Assembly: GCA_027047045.1 (NCBI GenBank)
Contig: JALTWL010000312.1
Coordinates: forward strand, 1-32,969
Direction of reading: 5' to 3'
Source of the DNA: Micavibrio sp.
Lineage (GTDB): Bacteria > Pseudomonadota > Alphaproteobacteria > Micavibrionales > CSBR16-224
Length of the DNA: 32,969 bases
Shown: in pieces, positions 9,098 to 17,947 of the stretch
Numbering within the stretch: position 1 is the first letter of the stretch
Layout: every line of letters begins with the position of its first letter
Notes under the pieces: model-generated
What the model saw: the letters and a program-made list of their open reading frames with translations, nothing else
Told to the model about the DNA's origin: nothing
Database searches by the model: none
Position numbers and translations under genes: made by a program

Positions 9098-9967
9098 ATG
9101 ATAGGAAATCTTCCACCTGAATTATATCAAGAATTACTAGATGCTTTAGATGATAAAAAAATCATCACTATATCGCCACTTTCGGCAGCGCGTGATGCTT
9201 TTATATATAGGCTATATTTAAAAGATGGCAAACAACTAGTCGCTAAAATGTCTAAAAAAGGTGGCATAAATTTAGAAATATTCATGTTAAACTATCTACG
9301 TGATAAAGGGGGGCTGCCCGTTCCAGAAATAATATATTCATCTGATAGCTTAATTATAATGGAATATGTTTTATCTGACTGGGAGAGAAGTAAAAAAGTA
9401 GAAGAAAATGCAGCGGAGCTTTTATCAAAATTACATATGGTTGAAAGTGATAGCTATGGCTTTGAAAAAACAACCTCTATTGGTCCCTTAGAGCAACCAA
9501 ATCCCCAAAATGATGATTGGGTAAGCTTTTTTATTGAAAATCGTTTGCTTTATTCTGGCAATTTAGCCCTACAAGAAGGTAAATTTAAAAAAGGACAAAT
9601 GAAAAAGCTAGAAAAACTATGCCGTAAAATACCAGATATTATTACTAAGGCTGAAATTTCTTCTCCTCGCCTTATTCATGGTGATTTATGGGACGGCAAT
9701 ATTTTAAGTTCAAAAAGCAAAGTAATCGCCTTTATAGACCCTGCAATTTACTATGCTGACCCTGAAATAGAGCTTGCCTTTACAACTTTATTTAATACAT
9801 TTGGACAAAGTTTCTTTAGAAAATACAACGAATTTATCAAAATTAGAGAAGGCTTTTTTGAAGAAAGAAAAGATATATATAATCTCTATGCGCTACTAGT
9901 TCATGCTAGAATATATGGCTATAGTTATGCCCGCAGGGCAGAAAATATTATTGATAAATTTCTATAA
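9098..9967 (+). CDS. fructosamine/ribulosamine-3-kinase family protein
   Basis: This 289-residue protein has an aminoglycoside-phosphotransferase-like kinase fold: Lys in LVAKMSKKGG, Y-G-F-E-K-T-T-S-I-G-P-L-E-Q-P-N typical of FN3K, DDWVSFFIENRLL, the catalytic loop HGDLWDGN (194-201) and metal-binding Asp214 in AFIDPA. FN3K enzymes phosphorylate C3 of sugars attached to protein lysines, which makes the adduct fall off. Bacterial homologues are reported to prefer ribulosamines and erythrulosamines. It appears to form an operon with the phosphatase gene just upstream. It is convergent with dacA, with only 7 bp between stop codons. Confidence 0.88.
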   Translation: MIGNLPPELYQELLDALDDKKIITISPLSAARDAFIYRLYLKDGKQLVAKMSKKGGINLEIFMLNYLRDKGGLPVPEIIYSSDSLIIMEYVLSDWERSKKVEENAAELLSKLHMVESDSYGFEKTTSIGPLEQPNPQNDDWVSFFIENRLLYSGNLALQEGKFKKGQMKKLEKLCRKIPDIITKAEISSPRLIHGDLWDGNILSSKSKVIAFIDPAIYYADPEIELAFTTLFNTFGQSFFRKYNEFIKIREGFFEERKDIYNLYALLVHARIYGYSYARRAENIIDKFL

Positions 9968-9974
9968 AATTATT

Positions 9975-11117
9975 TTATTTGCCAAATAGAAATTGTTTAG
10001 CTTTTTTGATTGTTTTTGGAAATAGTCCAAGCTCCCCAATGTTTGCGCCTGTAAATATTGGATATTTTTTAGTTGGAAAGCCTGGTATTTCTATCTTAAC
10101 TATGCCTATTTTTTTTCCTTTTTTAACGGGTGCTGGAATTGGACCTTCAAAACTAACACTTAGCTTTACTTTATCTTTTTCGGCTTTTGGCAAAGTTAAA
10201 GTTATATCTTCTTTGACTATAAGCGGAACAGTATCTGCAACACCCAGCCAAACGGGTGCATCGGCGACTTTATCACCTGACTTTAAAATATTATAATTAT
10301 CAAAGCTTCTAAAGCCCCATTCTAAAAGCCTAGCTGGCTCATCTGCCCGTTCTTTTTCACTATCAAGACCATTTATGACCAAAATCAACCTTCTTTTCCC
10401 TCTAATAGCAGATGCTATCAGTCCATATCCAGCATCTTCTGTATGTCCAGTTTTAATTCCATCAACCCCGATATTTCTAAATAAAAGAGCATTTCTATTT
10501 TGCTGAGTAATATTATTATAAGTAAATTCTTTTTCTGAAAAATAATGATAATATTGTGGGAAATCTTTAATTACATGTTCTGCAAGTATCGCTAAATCTC
10601 TAGCAGTTGAATAATGATTTTTATCTGGCCAGCCGCTAGCATTAACAAAATTGCTATTTTTCATACCTAAGGCATGTGCCTCTGCTGTCATGGCATTTGC
10701 AAATACTTCTTCTGTGCCTGATATTCCTTCTGCCAAAACAATTGTTGCGTCATTGCCTGACTGAACTATTACTCCTTGCAATAAGTCTTCAACACTGACT
10801 TTGCTACCAAGCTCTACAAACATTTTTGAGCCGCCTTTTTTCCATGCTTTTTTACTAACAGAGAATTTATCACTAAGCGCTATTCTTTTTTCTTCTAAAG
10901 CCTGAAACACCATATAAACTGTCATAAGTTTACTCATAGATGATGTTGGCATACGGACATCAGCATTTTTTTCTAGCAAAACCGTACCCGTTGCAAGCTC
11001 TATTAAAATAGCTTGTTTTGCTTTAGTGCTTTGTGTTGGAATGGCAAAAGCTAAGCTACTCCCCATAAATGAGAATATAAAAATTACAAAAAAAATAATG
11101 AATGCTTTTTTAAACAT
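9975..11117 (-). CDS. dacA: D-alanyl-D-alanine carboxypeptidase (PBP5/6 family)
   Basis: This 380-residue periplasmic penicillin-binding protein trims the terminal D-Ala from peptidoglycan pentapeptides. It has a signal peptide (1-25, ending AFA), the SMSK active-site motif with Ser60, SGN at 120-122 and KTG at 222-224. A C-terminal beta domain (about 280-360) and a basic last stretch, KTIKKAKQFLFGK, are likely to form the amphipathic membrane anchor. I used the ATG at 11117; an in-frame TTG at 11156 would overlap rlpA and push the signal peptide inward. It is the last gene of the long minus-strand envelope cluster, 28 bp after rlpA. Confidence 0.94.
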   Translation of the reverse strand: MFKKAFIIFFVIFIFSFMGSSLAFAIPTQSTKAKQAILIELATGTVLLEKNADVRMPTSSMSKLMTVYMVFQALEEKRIALSDKFSVSKKAWKKGGSKMFVELGSKVSVEDLLQGVIVQSGNDATIVLAEGISGTEEVFANAMTAEAHALGMKNSNFVNASGWPDKNHYSTARDLAILAEHVIKDFPQYYHYFSEKEFTYNNITQQNRNALLFRNIGVDGIKTGHTEDAGYGLIASAIRGKRRLILVINGLDSEKERADEPARLLEWGFRSFDNYNILKSGDKVADAPVWLGVADTVPLIVKEDITLTLPKAEKDKVKLSVSFEGPIPAPVKKGKKIGIVKIEIPGFPTKKYPIFTGANIGELGLFPKTIKKAKQFLFGK

Positions 11118-11145
11118 AGCTATATATTTCTTTCTTTTATTTTGA

Positions 11146-12213
11146 CTAATTTTCAATAATTATTTTAACTGGAGCTAAATATCCCAGATTTTTTATGTCA
11201 TAACTCAATATATTAGCGGCTTGCACACTGTCTATTGGTCCTAGTCTTACACGATATAATTTTCTATTGCTAACATTTATTTCACTAATATCAACAGGCG
11301 CTAATTTAGACAATTTTTGTCCCAACCTATCCGCATTATCATAGATAGAAAATGCTCCTGCCTGTATATAGACTTTCTTCTCTAAACTAGACGAATTGTT
11401 ATTGTATTTTGAGGAAACATTGTGATTGTTATATATTTGTTGCTTATCTCTTATAATAACTGGTCTTTGCAGGCTTTCTGGCAAATATGGCTCTTTGACT
11501 TTACCCATGGGTATATATTGAAAATCCATAGTTGCATCACTTTTAAGATAAGCAACTTCTTGTTTGGCATCATATCTTACAGAGTTATTTATGTTTATGT
11601 CATTGTAAGCAAGATTGCTAGCCGAGCTGGTATTTAGCTGTCTTCTAACCCAAGCATAATCCATCTTGCTAGTATTATATCCATTTTTTGCCATTTTGGC
11701 TGCAAATTTACTTTCTTCTGGCAAAACTTGTATTCTAACCTTGGCTGTACCTTTTTTTATTATCCCTAGCCTTTTGGCCGCAGCCTTTGATAAATCTATG
11801 ATACGACCCTTAGCATATGGTCCTCTATCATTTACGCGAACAACAACGCTGCGCCCATTTTCTAGATTATCAACTCTGACAAAAGCTGGAATTTGCAAAG
11901 TCCTGTGAGCGGCAGTCATTGCATATTGGTTATAAATCTCTCCATTAGCGGTTCTTTTACCATGAAAATTAGGTCCATACCAAGACGCCATACCTGTTTG
12001 TACCAAGTAAAAATCCTCTCTTGGATAATATCTTTTACCTGCGATTTTATAAGATGAGCCAACTTTATAATTTCCCTTTGAATAAGAGCTGTGGCTTGGC
12101 CCCAAAAGCTTTTTTGTATAGTGGCTAGCAAGCTCTATTGATGAGCAACCAGAAGTTATAAAACTAATTACAATTACCATAAATATTTTAACTTTTGATA
12201 TTTCACCTAGCAT
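11146..12213 (-). CDS. rlpA: RlpA-like septal-ring lipoprotein / lytic transglycosylase with SPOR domain
   Basis: The protein has 355 residues. A lipoprotein signal ends at TSGC, with Cys23 as the lipidated residue. The double-psi beta-barrel domain lies at about 72-165, with GMASWYGPNFHGKRTANGE, and the conserved VNDRGPY (128-133) and RIIDLSKAAA with Asp140. Residues about 280-355 form a SPOR domain (VYIQAGAFSIYDNADRL ... RVRLGPI), which binds denuded glycan at the division site. Homologues in Pseudomonas cleave such glycans. A GAGGAT ribosome-binding site precedes the ATG. It lies between the mltB-like gene and dacA. Confidence 0.94.
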   Translation of the reverse strand: MLGEISKVKIFMVIVISFITSGCSSIELASHYTKKLLGPSHSSYSKGNYKVGSSYKIAGKRYYPREDFYLVQTGMASWYGPNFHGKRTANGEIYNQYAMTAAHRTLQIPAFVRVDNLENGRSVVVRVNDRGPYAKGRIIDLSKAAAKRLGIIKKGTAKVRIQVLPEESKFAAKMAKNGYNTSKMDYAWVRRQLNTSSASNLAYNDININNSVRYDAKQEVAYLKSDATMDFQYIPMGKVKEPYLPESLQRPVIIRDKQQIYNNHNVSSKYNNNSSSLEKKVYIQAGAFSIYDNADRLGQKLSKLAPVDISEINVSNRKLYRVRLGPIDSVQAANILSYDIKNLGYLAPVKIIIEN

Positions 12214-12234
12214 AAAATAAAATCCTCAAAAAAA

Positions 12235-13215
12235 TTACTGGTTAATTTTGTCCGATAACAGACCAACGGCAGTGGCAAAATAAGTAGATTTATTCCACTT
12301 CATAATCACCCTATAATTATTATACACTAAATAAGTTTCAATGTCTTTACCATTTGTAAATTCTATTAGTGATGCTTTCATATCTATATCTGTAGGAAGT
12401 CTTTGACCATTTAATTTTCTAACCCCAACTGCGTCCCAATAGTTTAAGTCTTTTTGTAATTTAAGCCCGAGTAAATTTTTATCAATTGCTTTTGTAACTT
12501 TTACTTTTCTTCCCCATTTTTCACCTTCTCTCCAGCCACTTTGCTTTAAGTAATTAGCCGCAGAGGCAAAAATATCGGCCTTTGTATTCCAAATATCAAT
12601 TTTGCCATCTTGGTTAAAATCAACTGCTAGCCTAAGAAAACTAGAAGGCATAAATTGACATTGCCCCATTGCACCCGCCCAAGAACCTTGCATTTCGTCT
12701 AAATCAATATGCCCTTCTTGTAATATTTTAAGGGCAGCAATTAGCTCAGCTGTAAAAAATTTACTTCGCCTACTATCATACGCAAGTGTTGTTAAAGCCT
12801 CTATTACGTTAAAACTACCCATATAAGTACCATAATTTGTTTCAATCCCCAAAAGTGCAACAATTATATGTTTGGGAACACCGTATTTATCGCTAATATC
12901 CGTTAAAACTGAGCTATATTTCCTTAAAAATTTGCGCCCATCATAAATACGTTTTTTAGATAAAATATTTTTTTTATATTGAAAAAAGCTAATTGTTTTT
13001 TCTGGCTGTTTTCTATCAAGAGAAATAATTCTCTCTTTATATTCAACATTTGCAAACGCTCTGTTCAAGGTGGCTATTTCAATTCCTTGTGAGGCCGCGT
13101 AAAATTTAAATTTTTTAATCCAAATCGCTAAATCTTCAGGATTTTTAGTTTTGGCATAAACCTCACCGCTAGCAAAGATAAAAATAAACAATAATAATAA
13201 CAGAATTTTTTTCAT
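12235..13215 (-). CDS. mltB: MltB-type lytic murein transglycosylase
   Basis: This 326-residue exported enzyme cleaves the glycan backbone of peptidoglycan to form 1,6-anhydro ends. The signal peptide is at 1-21 (K-K-I-L-L-L-L-L-F-I-F). The catalytic Glu125 is in LLGIETNYGTYMGSF, followed by QGSWAGAMGQCQFMPSSF and a D-F-N-Q-D-G-K-I-D-I-W segment typical of SLT3/MltB. No lipobox is seen, so this is a soluble periplasmic form, and no C-terminal peptidoglycan-binding domain is present. I used the ATG at 13215; the TTG at 13233 would add a short tail before the signal peptide. It starts 24 bp after the tolB stop, where pal would be expected. Confidence 0.9.
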   Translation of the reverse strand: MKKILLLLLFIFIFASGEVYAKTKNPEDLAIWIKKFKFYAASQGIEIATLNRAFANVEYKERIISLDRKQPEKTISFFQYKKNILSKKRIYDGRKFLRKYSSVLTDISDKYGVPKHIIVALLGIETNYGTYMGSFNVIEALTTLAYDSRRSKFFTAELIAALKILQEGHIDLDEMQGSWAGAMGQCQFMPSSFLRLAVDFNQDGKIDIWNTKADIFASAANYLKQSGWREGEKWGRKVKVTKAIDKNLLGLKLQKDLNYWDAVGVRKLNGQRLPTDIDMKASLIEFTNGKDIETYLVYNNYRVIMKWNKSTYFATAVGLLSDKINQ

Positions 13216-13239
13216 AAATAGATATATTCTCAATATTTT

Positions 13240-14574
13240 TTAAGGGTTAATTGGTGACCACGCGGGATCAGATGCGTCTTGGGGGGTTTTTAGTTCTTTT
13301 TCACTAAAGCCTGTTAAATCTATCGTATATATTCTAACTTTACGCTTTTGCCCCCGATAGCCGATAGGTTTTTCCTTAAAATAGGCAAGAACTCTGCCAT
13401 TTGGCGCCCATGTTGGTCCTTCAACATGGCGTGCTTCTGTAATTAACCTTTCCCCACTGCCATCTGGTTTAATAACTCCAATATAAAATTTACCTTTTAA
13501 CATCTTGGTAAAAGCAATTAAATCCCCCCTAGGCGACCAGACAGGGCCTGCATATCTTCCTTCTCCAAAACTTATGCGACTAATACCACTACCGTCAGCA
13601 TTCATAACATATAGCTGTTGTGTCCCCCCCCTATCTGATTCAAATACCACTCTTTTACCATCTGGTGAGTAAGAAGGACTTGTATCTATTGCCATATTTG
13701 TGGTTAATCTAGACACTCCTCTAGTACGTAAATCCATAGTATAAATATCACTATTGCCTTTATTAGAAAGACTCATAATCACTTTATTGCCATCTGGGGA
13801 AAATCTAGGAGCAAAAGTCATACCTGGAAAATTGCCAAGTAATTCTTGTTTACCGCTATCTATGTCATATAGATAAACTCTTGGCTTATTATCAACATAT
13901 GCCATATAAGTTATTTGCTGTTGGGTTGGAGAAAATCTAGGAGTTAAAACTAAATGCCTGCCATCAGTTAAATATTTATGATTTTCACCATCTTGATCCA
14001 TTATTGCTAAACGTTTTACACGGGCATCAGCAGGACCAGTTTCTGATATATATACTATTCTTGTATCAAAATAGCCATCTTCCCCAGTCATACGGCTGTA
14101 AATAACATCTGATATTATATGAGCGATACGTCGCCAATTATCTGGCGTTGTCATATAAGCAACACCTGCGATTTGTTTTTCTAAAATCACGTCCCAGAGC
14201 CTAAATTCAACCCTTGTTCTACCATCAACAGAGCGAGAAATATTACCTGCCACCACAGCTTGCGCCCTAGTAGAGCGCCAACCTCCAAAATCTGGGGATT
14301 TAACTAAATCCTTACTATCTTGCACATGTAAGTTAGATGGAAAAACATCAAAAAGTCCTGTTTTTTCAAGATTATTTCTAATTACTTTTACAATTTTTTT
14401 TGCCAGTAATTGATGTTCATCTATTTGAGCGTAAAAATCGGGAATTGCAACTGGAATTACCTGCATATTGCCAGATGCTATTTTAACTGATAGCGGCTCT
14501 GCCTTAGCTATATTGCTGTATAAAAACAACATAGCTACTGTAAGTGTTATAATTTTAAATATTATTTTTTGCAT
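13240..14574 (-). CDS. tolB: Tol-Pal system periplasmic protein TolB
   Basis: This 444-residue protein has a signal peptide at 1-25, an N-terminal alpha/beta domain at about 30-165 (including VEFRLWDV), and a six-bladed beta-propeller at about 175-440. The propeller shows repeated S-P-D-G-K or S-P-x-G-D turns, such as SPSYSPDGKRVVFESDRGG and PVWSPRGDLIAFTK. TolB links Pal to the TolQRA complex during outer-membrane constriction. It follows tolA by 20 bp. The gene for its partner Pal, usually directly downstream, is not in this window. Confidence 0.97.
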   Translation of the reverse strand: MQKIIFKIITLTVAMLFLYSNIAKAEPLSVKIASGNMQVIPVAIPDFYAQIDEHQLLAKKIVKVIRNNLEKTGLFDVFPSNLHVQDSKDLVKSPDFGGWRSTRAQAVVAGNISRSVDGRTRVEFRLWDVILEKQIAGVAYMTTPDNWRRIAHIISDVIYSRMTGEDGYFDTRIVYISETGPADARVKRLAIMDQDGENHKYLTDGRHLVLTPRFSPTQQQITYMAYVDNKPRVYLYDIDSGKQELLGNFPGMTFAPRFSPDGNKVIMSLSNKGNSDIYTMDLRTRGVSRLTTNMAIDTSPSYSPDGKRVVFESDRGGTQQLYVMNADGSGISRISFGEGRYAGPVWSPRGDLIAFTKMLKGKFYIGVIKPDGSGERLITEARHVEGPTWAPNGRVLAYFKEKPIGYRGQKRKVRIYTIDLTGFSEKELKTPQDASDPAWSPINP

Positions 14575-14594
14575 GTAATACCTACTATTTTGCT

Positions 14595-15500
14595 CTAAAA
14601 CATATCCTTAGGGTCAAATGTTACTATGATTTCCTTCCAAAGTGAATATTTATCTGCAGGTAATTCTAGTGGAGAACATTCAGGGCTTTTTACAGCTCTT
14701 AGTGCTGCCTCTGCTGCTATTTTAAAAAAGCTATCTTTTTTATAGTGAGCCTGATTTAGTATTTTTGCCGCTTTGACTGTTCTGTCTTGATTAACCAGCA
14801 TATGTATTTCAATTACCATATTTTCTATATTTTTTGCCCCAACTGGAATTGACCAACATGCTGCAAGCTGTTTTCTAAGCGCATCTATCTCGCTAATAGT
14901 TAGCTCATCTCCAAGCGGAAGGGCGGGGCTGTTAATATCACTATCGTCTATATTTATTTTATCTAAAAAACTTTTTTTACTATCTATTTCTTTTTTTATA
15001 TCCTCTTTTACTTTATGTTTTTCGGTTTTTTCCTGACCTTCTGCTAAATTTTTTAAAAGTGAAGAAAAATCTTTTTGCTTTTCATTTTTATTTTTAGGCT
15101 TTTCTTGCTTTTGAGGTGGTTTTTTAATTGGTTTGTCAGCAATTTTTTTTGGTTTAATCTCTTTTTTGGGAGGAGCAGGTGGTTTTTTGCTGTTTTTCTT
15201 AGGCTCTAACTTATTAGTTGCCGCCTTTGGTGGTTTTTTTTGCTTGGTGAGTTTTTGGATAGATTTTACCTTATTTTTTACCTTATCCTCTGTCTTTTTC
15301 TTTATATCTTTTTTGGGGCTTTTGGGTTTTATTTTTTTATCTGTTTGGCTTTTATCTGCTATTTTGATTATATCAACCATAACAGTTGGAGCAGAAGGGG
15401 GAGTATTTTTTTTTGTCAAAAACCACCCAGCCCCAAAACTTAACAATAAAATTACTGCTATGTGTAATAAAACTGATAAAGATATAATTCTAAGTCGCAT
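14595..15500 (-). CDS. tolA: Tol-Pal system protein TolA
   Basis: This 301-residue protein has one N-terminal membrane helix (about 7-28). A long Lys/Pro-rich periplasmic linker (about 45-185) is followed by a C-terminal TonB-like domain (about 200-301, with QLAACWSIPVGAKN and ADKYSLWKEIIVTFDP). It transmits proton-motive energy from TolQR to TolB/Pal in the outer membrane. The linker is less Ala-rich and more Lys/Pro-rich than in E. coli, in keeping with the AT-rich genome. It lies between tolR (14 bp) and tolB (20 bp). Confidence 0.95.
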   Translation of the reverse strand: MRLRIISLSVLLHIAVILLLSFGAGWFLTKKNTPPSAPTVMVDIIKIADKSQTDKKIKPKSPKKDIKKKTEDKVKNKVKSIQKLTKQKKPPKAATNKLEPKKNSKKPPAPPKKEIKPKKIADKPIKKPPQKQEKPKNKNEKQKDFSSLLKNLAEGQEKTEKHKVKEDIKKEIDSKKSFLDKINIDDSDINSPALPLGDELTISEIDALRKQLAACWSIPVGAKNIENMVIEIHMLVNQDRTVKAAKILNQAHYKKDSFFKIAAEAALRAVKSPECSPLELPADKYSLWKEIIVTFDPKDMF

Positions 15501-15514
15501 TTTTACAATATAAT

Positions 15515-15952
15515 TTATTCATTTTGGGTAATAAGAGCAATTTTATTCAAGCCTGCTTTATTTACTAAGACCATAACATGCATTGCCTTGCCATAGTTAA
15601 TATTTTTATCGGCTCTTATATATACTTGCTGTTGCATAGATTTACCCGCTATATGTCTTAAATTATTTAAAAGCTCTTTTTCACTAACAATATTTTTACC
15701 AAAATATATATTGCCCTTTTTATCTATAGTTATCTCCACTGGTTTGCTATCTTGTTTACTTAGATTATTTGCTTTTGTATCGGGTAGCTCTATTTTAATT
15801 CCAGCCGTTAAAAGAGGCGCAGTTATCATAAAAACAATCAATAAAACAAGCATAACATCAACAAATGGAGTAACATTAATTTCTGCCATTGGGCGATGAG
15901 CTTTACTTCTACCATGTGATGTTTTTATACGCCCTTGTAATTTAGCTCCCAT
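15515..15952 (-). CDS. tolR: Tol-Pal system protein TolR (ExbD family)
   Basis: This 145-residue inner-membrane protein has a single helix, INVTPFVDVMLVLLIVFMIT (25-44), containing the proton-path Asp32, and a periplasmic domain ending VLVNKAGLNKIALIT. The family also includes ExbD; the immediate tolA and tolB downstream decide for TolR. Its stator partner TolQ is normally encoded directly upstream, but the gene found there is an N-formylglutamate-amidohydrolase-like one, 12 bp away. Confidence 0.94.
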   Translation of the reverse strand: MGAKLQGRIKTSHGRSKAHRPMAEINVTPFVDVMLVLLIVFMITAPLLTAGIKIELPDTKANNLSKQDSKPVEITIDKKGNIYFGKNIVSEKELLNNLRHIAGKSMQQQVYIRADKNINYGKAMHVMVLVNKAGLNKIALITQNE

Positions 15953-15964
15953 TTTATGGTCTCT

Positions 15965-16762
15965 TTAAAATTTATATAAATTATGTTGTTTTAAAAGTGG
16001 CACTAAACTTTCCAGTAAAATATCTGCCATTTTTTTTGCACTATCCTCAGTATCTACCATATCTTGCCTAAATTCAACTATTAGCGAAGGCAAGCCCTTT
16101 GATGTGGCCTGATTTTTAACTGTATTGTTAAAATCTTCTCCATCTTTTAAAGAATATGGCTGATTGTCACCAATAGAAAATTTAGAATTATTATTTTTTA
16201 AATTTTTTATAACATCTTTAGATATTGAATGCTCATCTGACCAAAGTATCCCCATTTCCCAAGGTCTTTTTTCCCCATCAATAACAGGTGCAAAACTATG
16301 AATTGATATTAAAATTGGCTTTACTTCATTACTTAAAAAGCTATCAACTGTCGTTTGAATTGCCTGTTGGTATGGCATGTATATTTCATCTATTCTGGCT
16401 TGTCTTTCTTCTTTCGTTAAATTTTGATTTTTAGGAATATAAGTGCCAAAACTCACTTCTGGCATACAATCTTTCCTGTCAATACTGCGATTAACATCAA
16501 CAACCAGTCTTGAATAATTGGCAACCAGAGTAATTGCTGAGAGTTTTTCTCCTATATATTCTCCTATCCATCTTGTACCTATATCGTAAGTTATATGTCT
16601 TTTTCTATCTTCTTTTGAAATGCCTAAATAATTCAATTTTTCTGGAAAGGCTTCCCCCGCATGATCACATATGACAATTATAGGTGTTTTTGGCAACATT
16701 TCTTCCCTTAAAATATAAAATGGAGCTAAATCTTTTGCTGTGAGTAATTTATATTTTGACAT
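15965..16762 (-). CDS. N-formylglutamate amidohydrolase-like protein
   Basis: This 265-residue protein has the FGase family motifs: V-I-C-D-H-A-G-E-A-F-P with Asp33 and His34, YDIGTRW, NYSRLVVDVNR, SIHSFAPV and VEFRQDMV. Members hydrolyse N-formyl- or other N-acyl-glutamate in histidine breakdown, but many stand-alone homologues have no assigned substrate. No hut genes are nearby. The reading frame stays open for 50 codons upstream, but that part overlaps rodA in another frame and encodes a hydrophobic shadow, so I use the ATG at 16762. Its place between rodA and tolR could mean a role in envelope metabolism (inference). Codon use looks like that of its neighbours. Confidence 0.85.
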   Translation of the reverse strand: MSKYKLLTAKDLAPFYILREEMLPKTPIIVICDHAGEAFPEKLNYLGISKEDRKRHITYDIGTRWIGEYIGEKLSAITLVANYSRLVVDVNRSIDRKDCMPEVSFGTYIPKNQNLTKEERQARIDEIYMPYQQAIQTTVDSFLSNEVKPILISIHSFAPVIDGEKRPWEMGILWSDEHSISKDVIKNLKNNNSKFSIGDNQPYSLKDGEDFNNTVKNQATSKGLPSLIVEFRQDMVDTEDSAKKMADILLESLVPLLKQHNLYKF

Positions 16763-16817
16763 TTTATTTATTTCTAATTTTTTAATTGCTAAGTTAAGAG
16801 ACAATTTTATACTCCTT

Positions 16818-17945
16818 TTACAATTTTCTTGCAAATTTAAATTCACGATGAATACGAACAGAAAGCATAAGCCCAAAACCAAATAAAACTGCAAGCATGG
16901 CAGACCCACCATTAGAAATCATAGGCAAAGGCACGCCAACAACGGGAATTAGCCCCATTACCATTGCAATATTTATAAAAACATATAAAGCAAAATTAAC
17001 CGTAATTCCAGCACAAACTAGTCTTCCATATTGATTATAGCTACTTCTAGCAATTAAAAATCCATAAGCTATAATTAGCGCTAATACAGTAAATATTCCA
17101 ATCCCTCCTAAAAAGCCCCATTCTTCAGCTAAAAGAGTAAAAATAAAGTCTGTTTGCTTTTCTGGTAAAAAATTCAAATGGCTTTGAGTGCCTTGCAAAA
17201 ATCCTTTTCCTTCAATCCCGCCAGAGCCTAGTGCTATTTTTGACTGCATAATATGATAGCCTGAGCCTAATGGGTCTTTTTCTGGATTCAAAAAAGTAAC
17301 AATACGCTGTTTTTGATAATCTTTTAATAAAAAATGCCAAATAAATGGTGCCACACTAATAGCAGAAGCACCAACCGCAGCAAACATCCAAAGAGGAACT
17401 CCAGCTAGAAAAAATATTGAACCAGATACCATAATAATTATTAGAGCTGTTCCCAAATCAGGCTGCATCAAAACAAGAGCTGCTGGAATTATTACCAATA
17501 TCAAAGGCCTTACTAATAAAAATGGATTTTTTACATTTTCTAAATTATAGCTATGAAATATGCGCGCAAGTGCCATAACTGTTGTTATTTTCATGACCTC
17601 AGATGGCTGCAACCTCATAAATCCAAGGTCAATCCATCTTTGCGCCCCCATACCTATATGACCTTTAAGCTCTACTGCAACTAACAATAATAAAGACACT
17701 ATATAAGCAGGATATGACAGCTTTAACCACCAACGAATATCAATAAAAGCCACAATTAACATACCACAAAAACCAGCAATAAATCTGACTAAATGCTTAA
17801 AAGCCCATGGCTGCCAACTGCCATTTGCAGCGGAATAAAGCGCAACAACACCAATTGTAGCTGTTAAAATTATCAATATGATAAGCCCAAAACTAAGCCT
17901 TGATAATTTTTGTTGAAATGTTAAATATTCTTTATTGTTAAACAT
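16818..17945 (-). CDS. rodA: rod-shape SEDS glycosyltransferase RodA
   Basis: This 375-residue polytopic membrane protein has about ten helices. SEDS-family signatures are G-x-x-R-W-I-D-L-G-F-M-R-L-Q-P-S-E-V-M-K, MQPDLGTALII, LPEKQTDFIFTLLAEEWGF and GVPLPMISNGGSAML. RodA polymerises glycan strands with PBP2 in the elongasome. The stop of mrdA lies 2 bp before its start, which indicates translational coupling. RodA rather than FtsW is supported by the neighbour mrdA and the chain mreC-mreD. Confidence 0.95.
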   Translation of the reverse strand: MFNNKEYLTFQQKLSRLSFGLIILIILTATIGVVALYSAANGSWQPWAFKHLVRFIAGFCGMLIVAFIDIRWWLKLSYPAYIVSLLLLVAVELKGHIGMGAQRWIDLGFMRLQPSEVMKITTVMALARIFHSYNLENVKNPFLLVRPLILVIIPAALVLMQPDLGTALIIIMVSGSIFFLAGVPLWMFAAVGASAISVAPFIWHFLLKDYQKQRIVTFLNPEKDPLGSGYHIMQSKIALGSGGIEGKGFLQGTQSHLNFLPEKQTDFIFTLLAEEWGFLGGIGIFTVLALIIAYGFLIARSSYNQYGRLVCAGITVNFALYVFINIAMVMGLIPVVGVPLPMISNGGSAMLAVLFGFGLMLSVRIHREFKFARKL

Positions 17946-17947
17946 AT

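Noticed and set aside
9964-9978. Perfect AT-only palindrome ATAAAAT-T-ATTTTAT over the two convergent stop codons
   Set aside because: It has only A and T in AT-rich DNA, and both stop codons force much of it. It is too weak to call a terminator.
16763-16912. N-terminal extension of the FGase-like protein with a hydrophobic stretch resembling a signal peptide
   Set aside because: It overlaps the end of rodA in another frame, and the hydrophobicity comes from the rodA membrane helix. The ATG at 16762 fits the family start.
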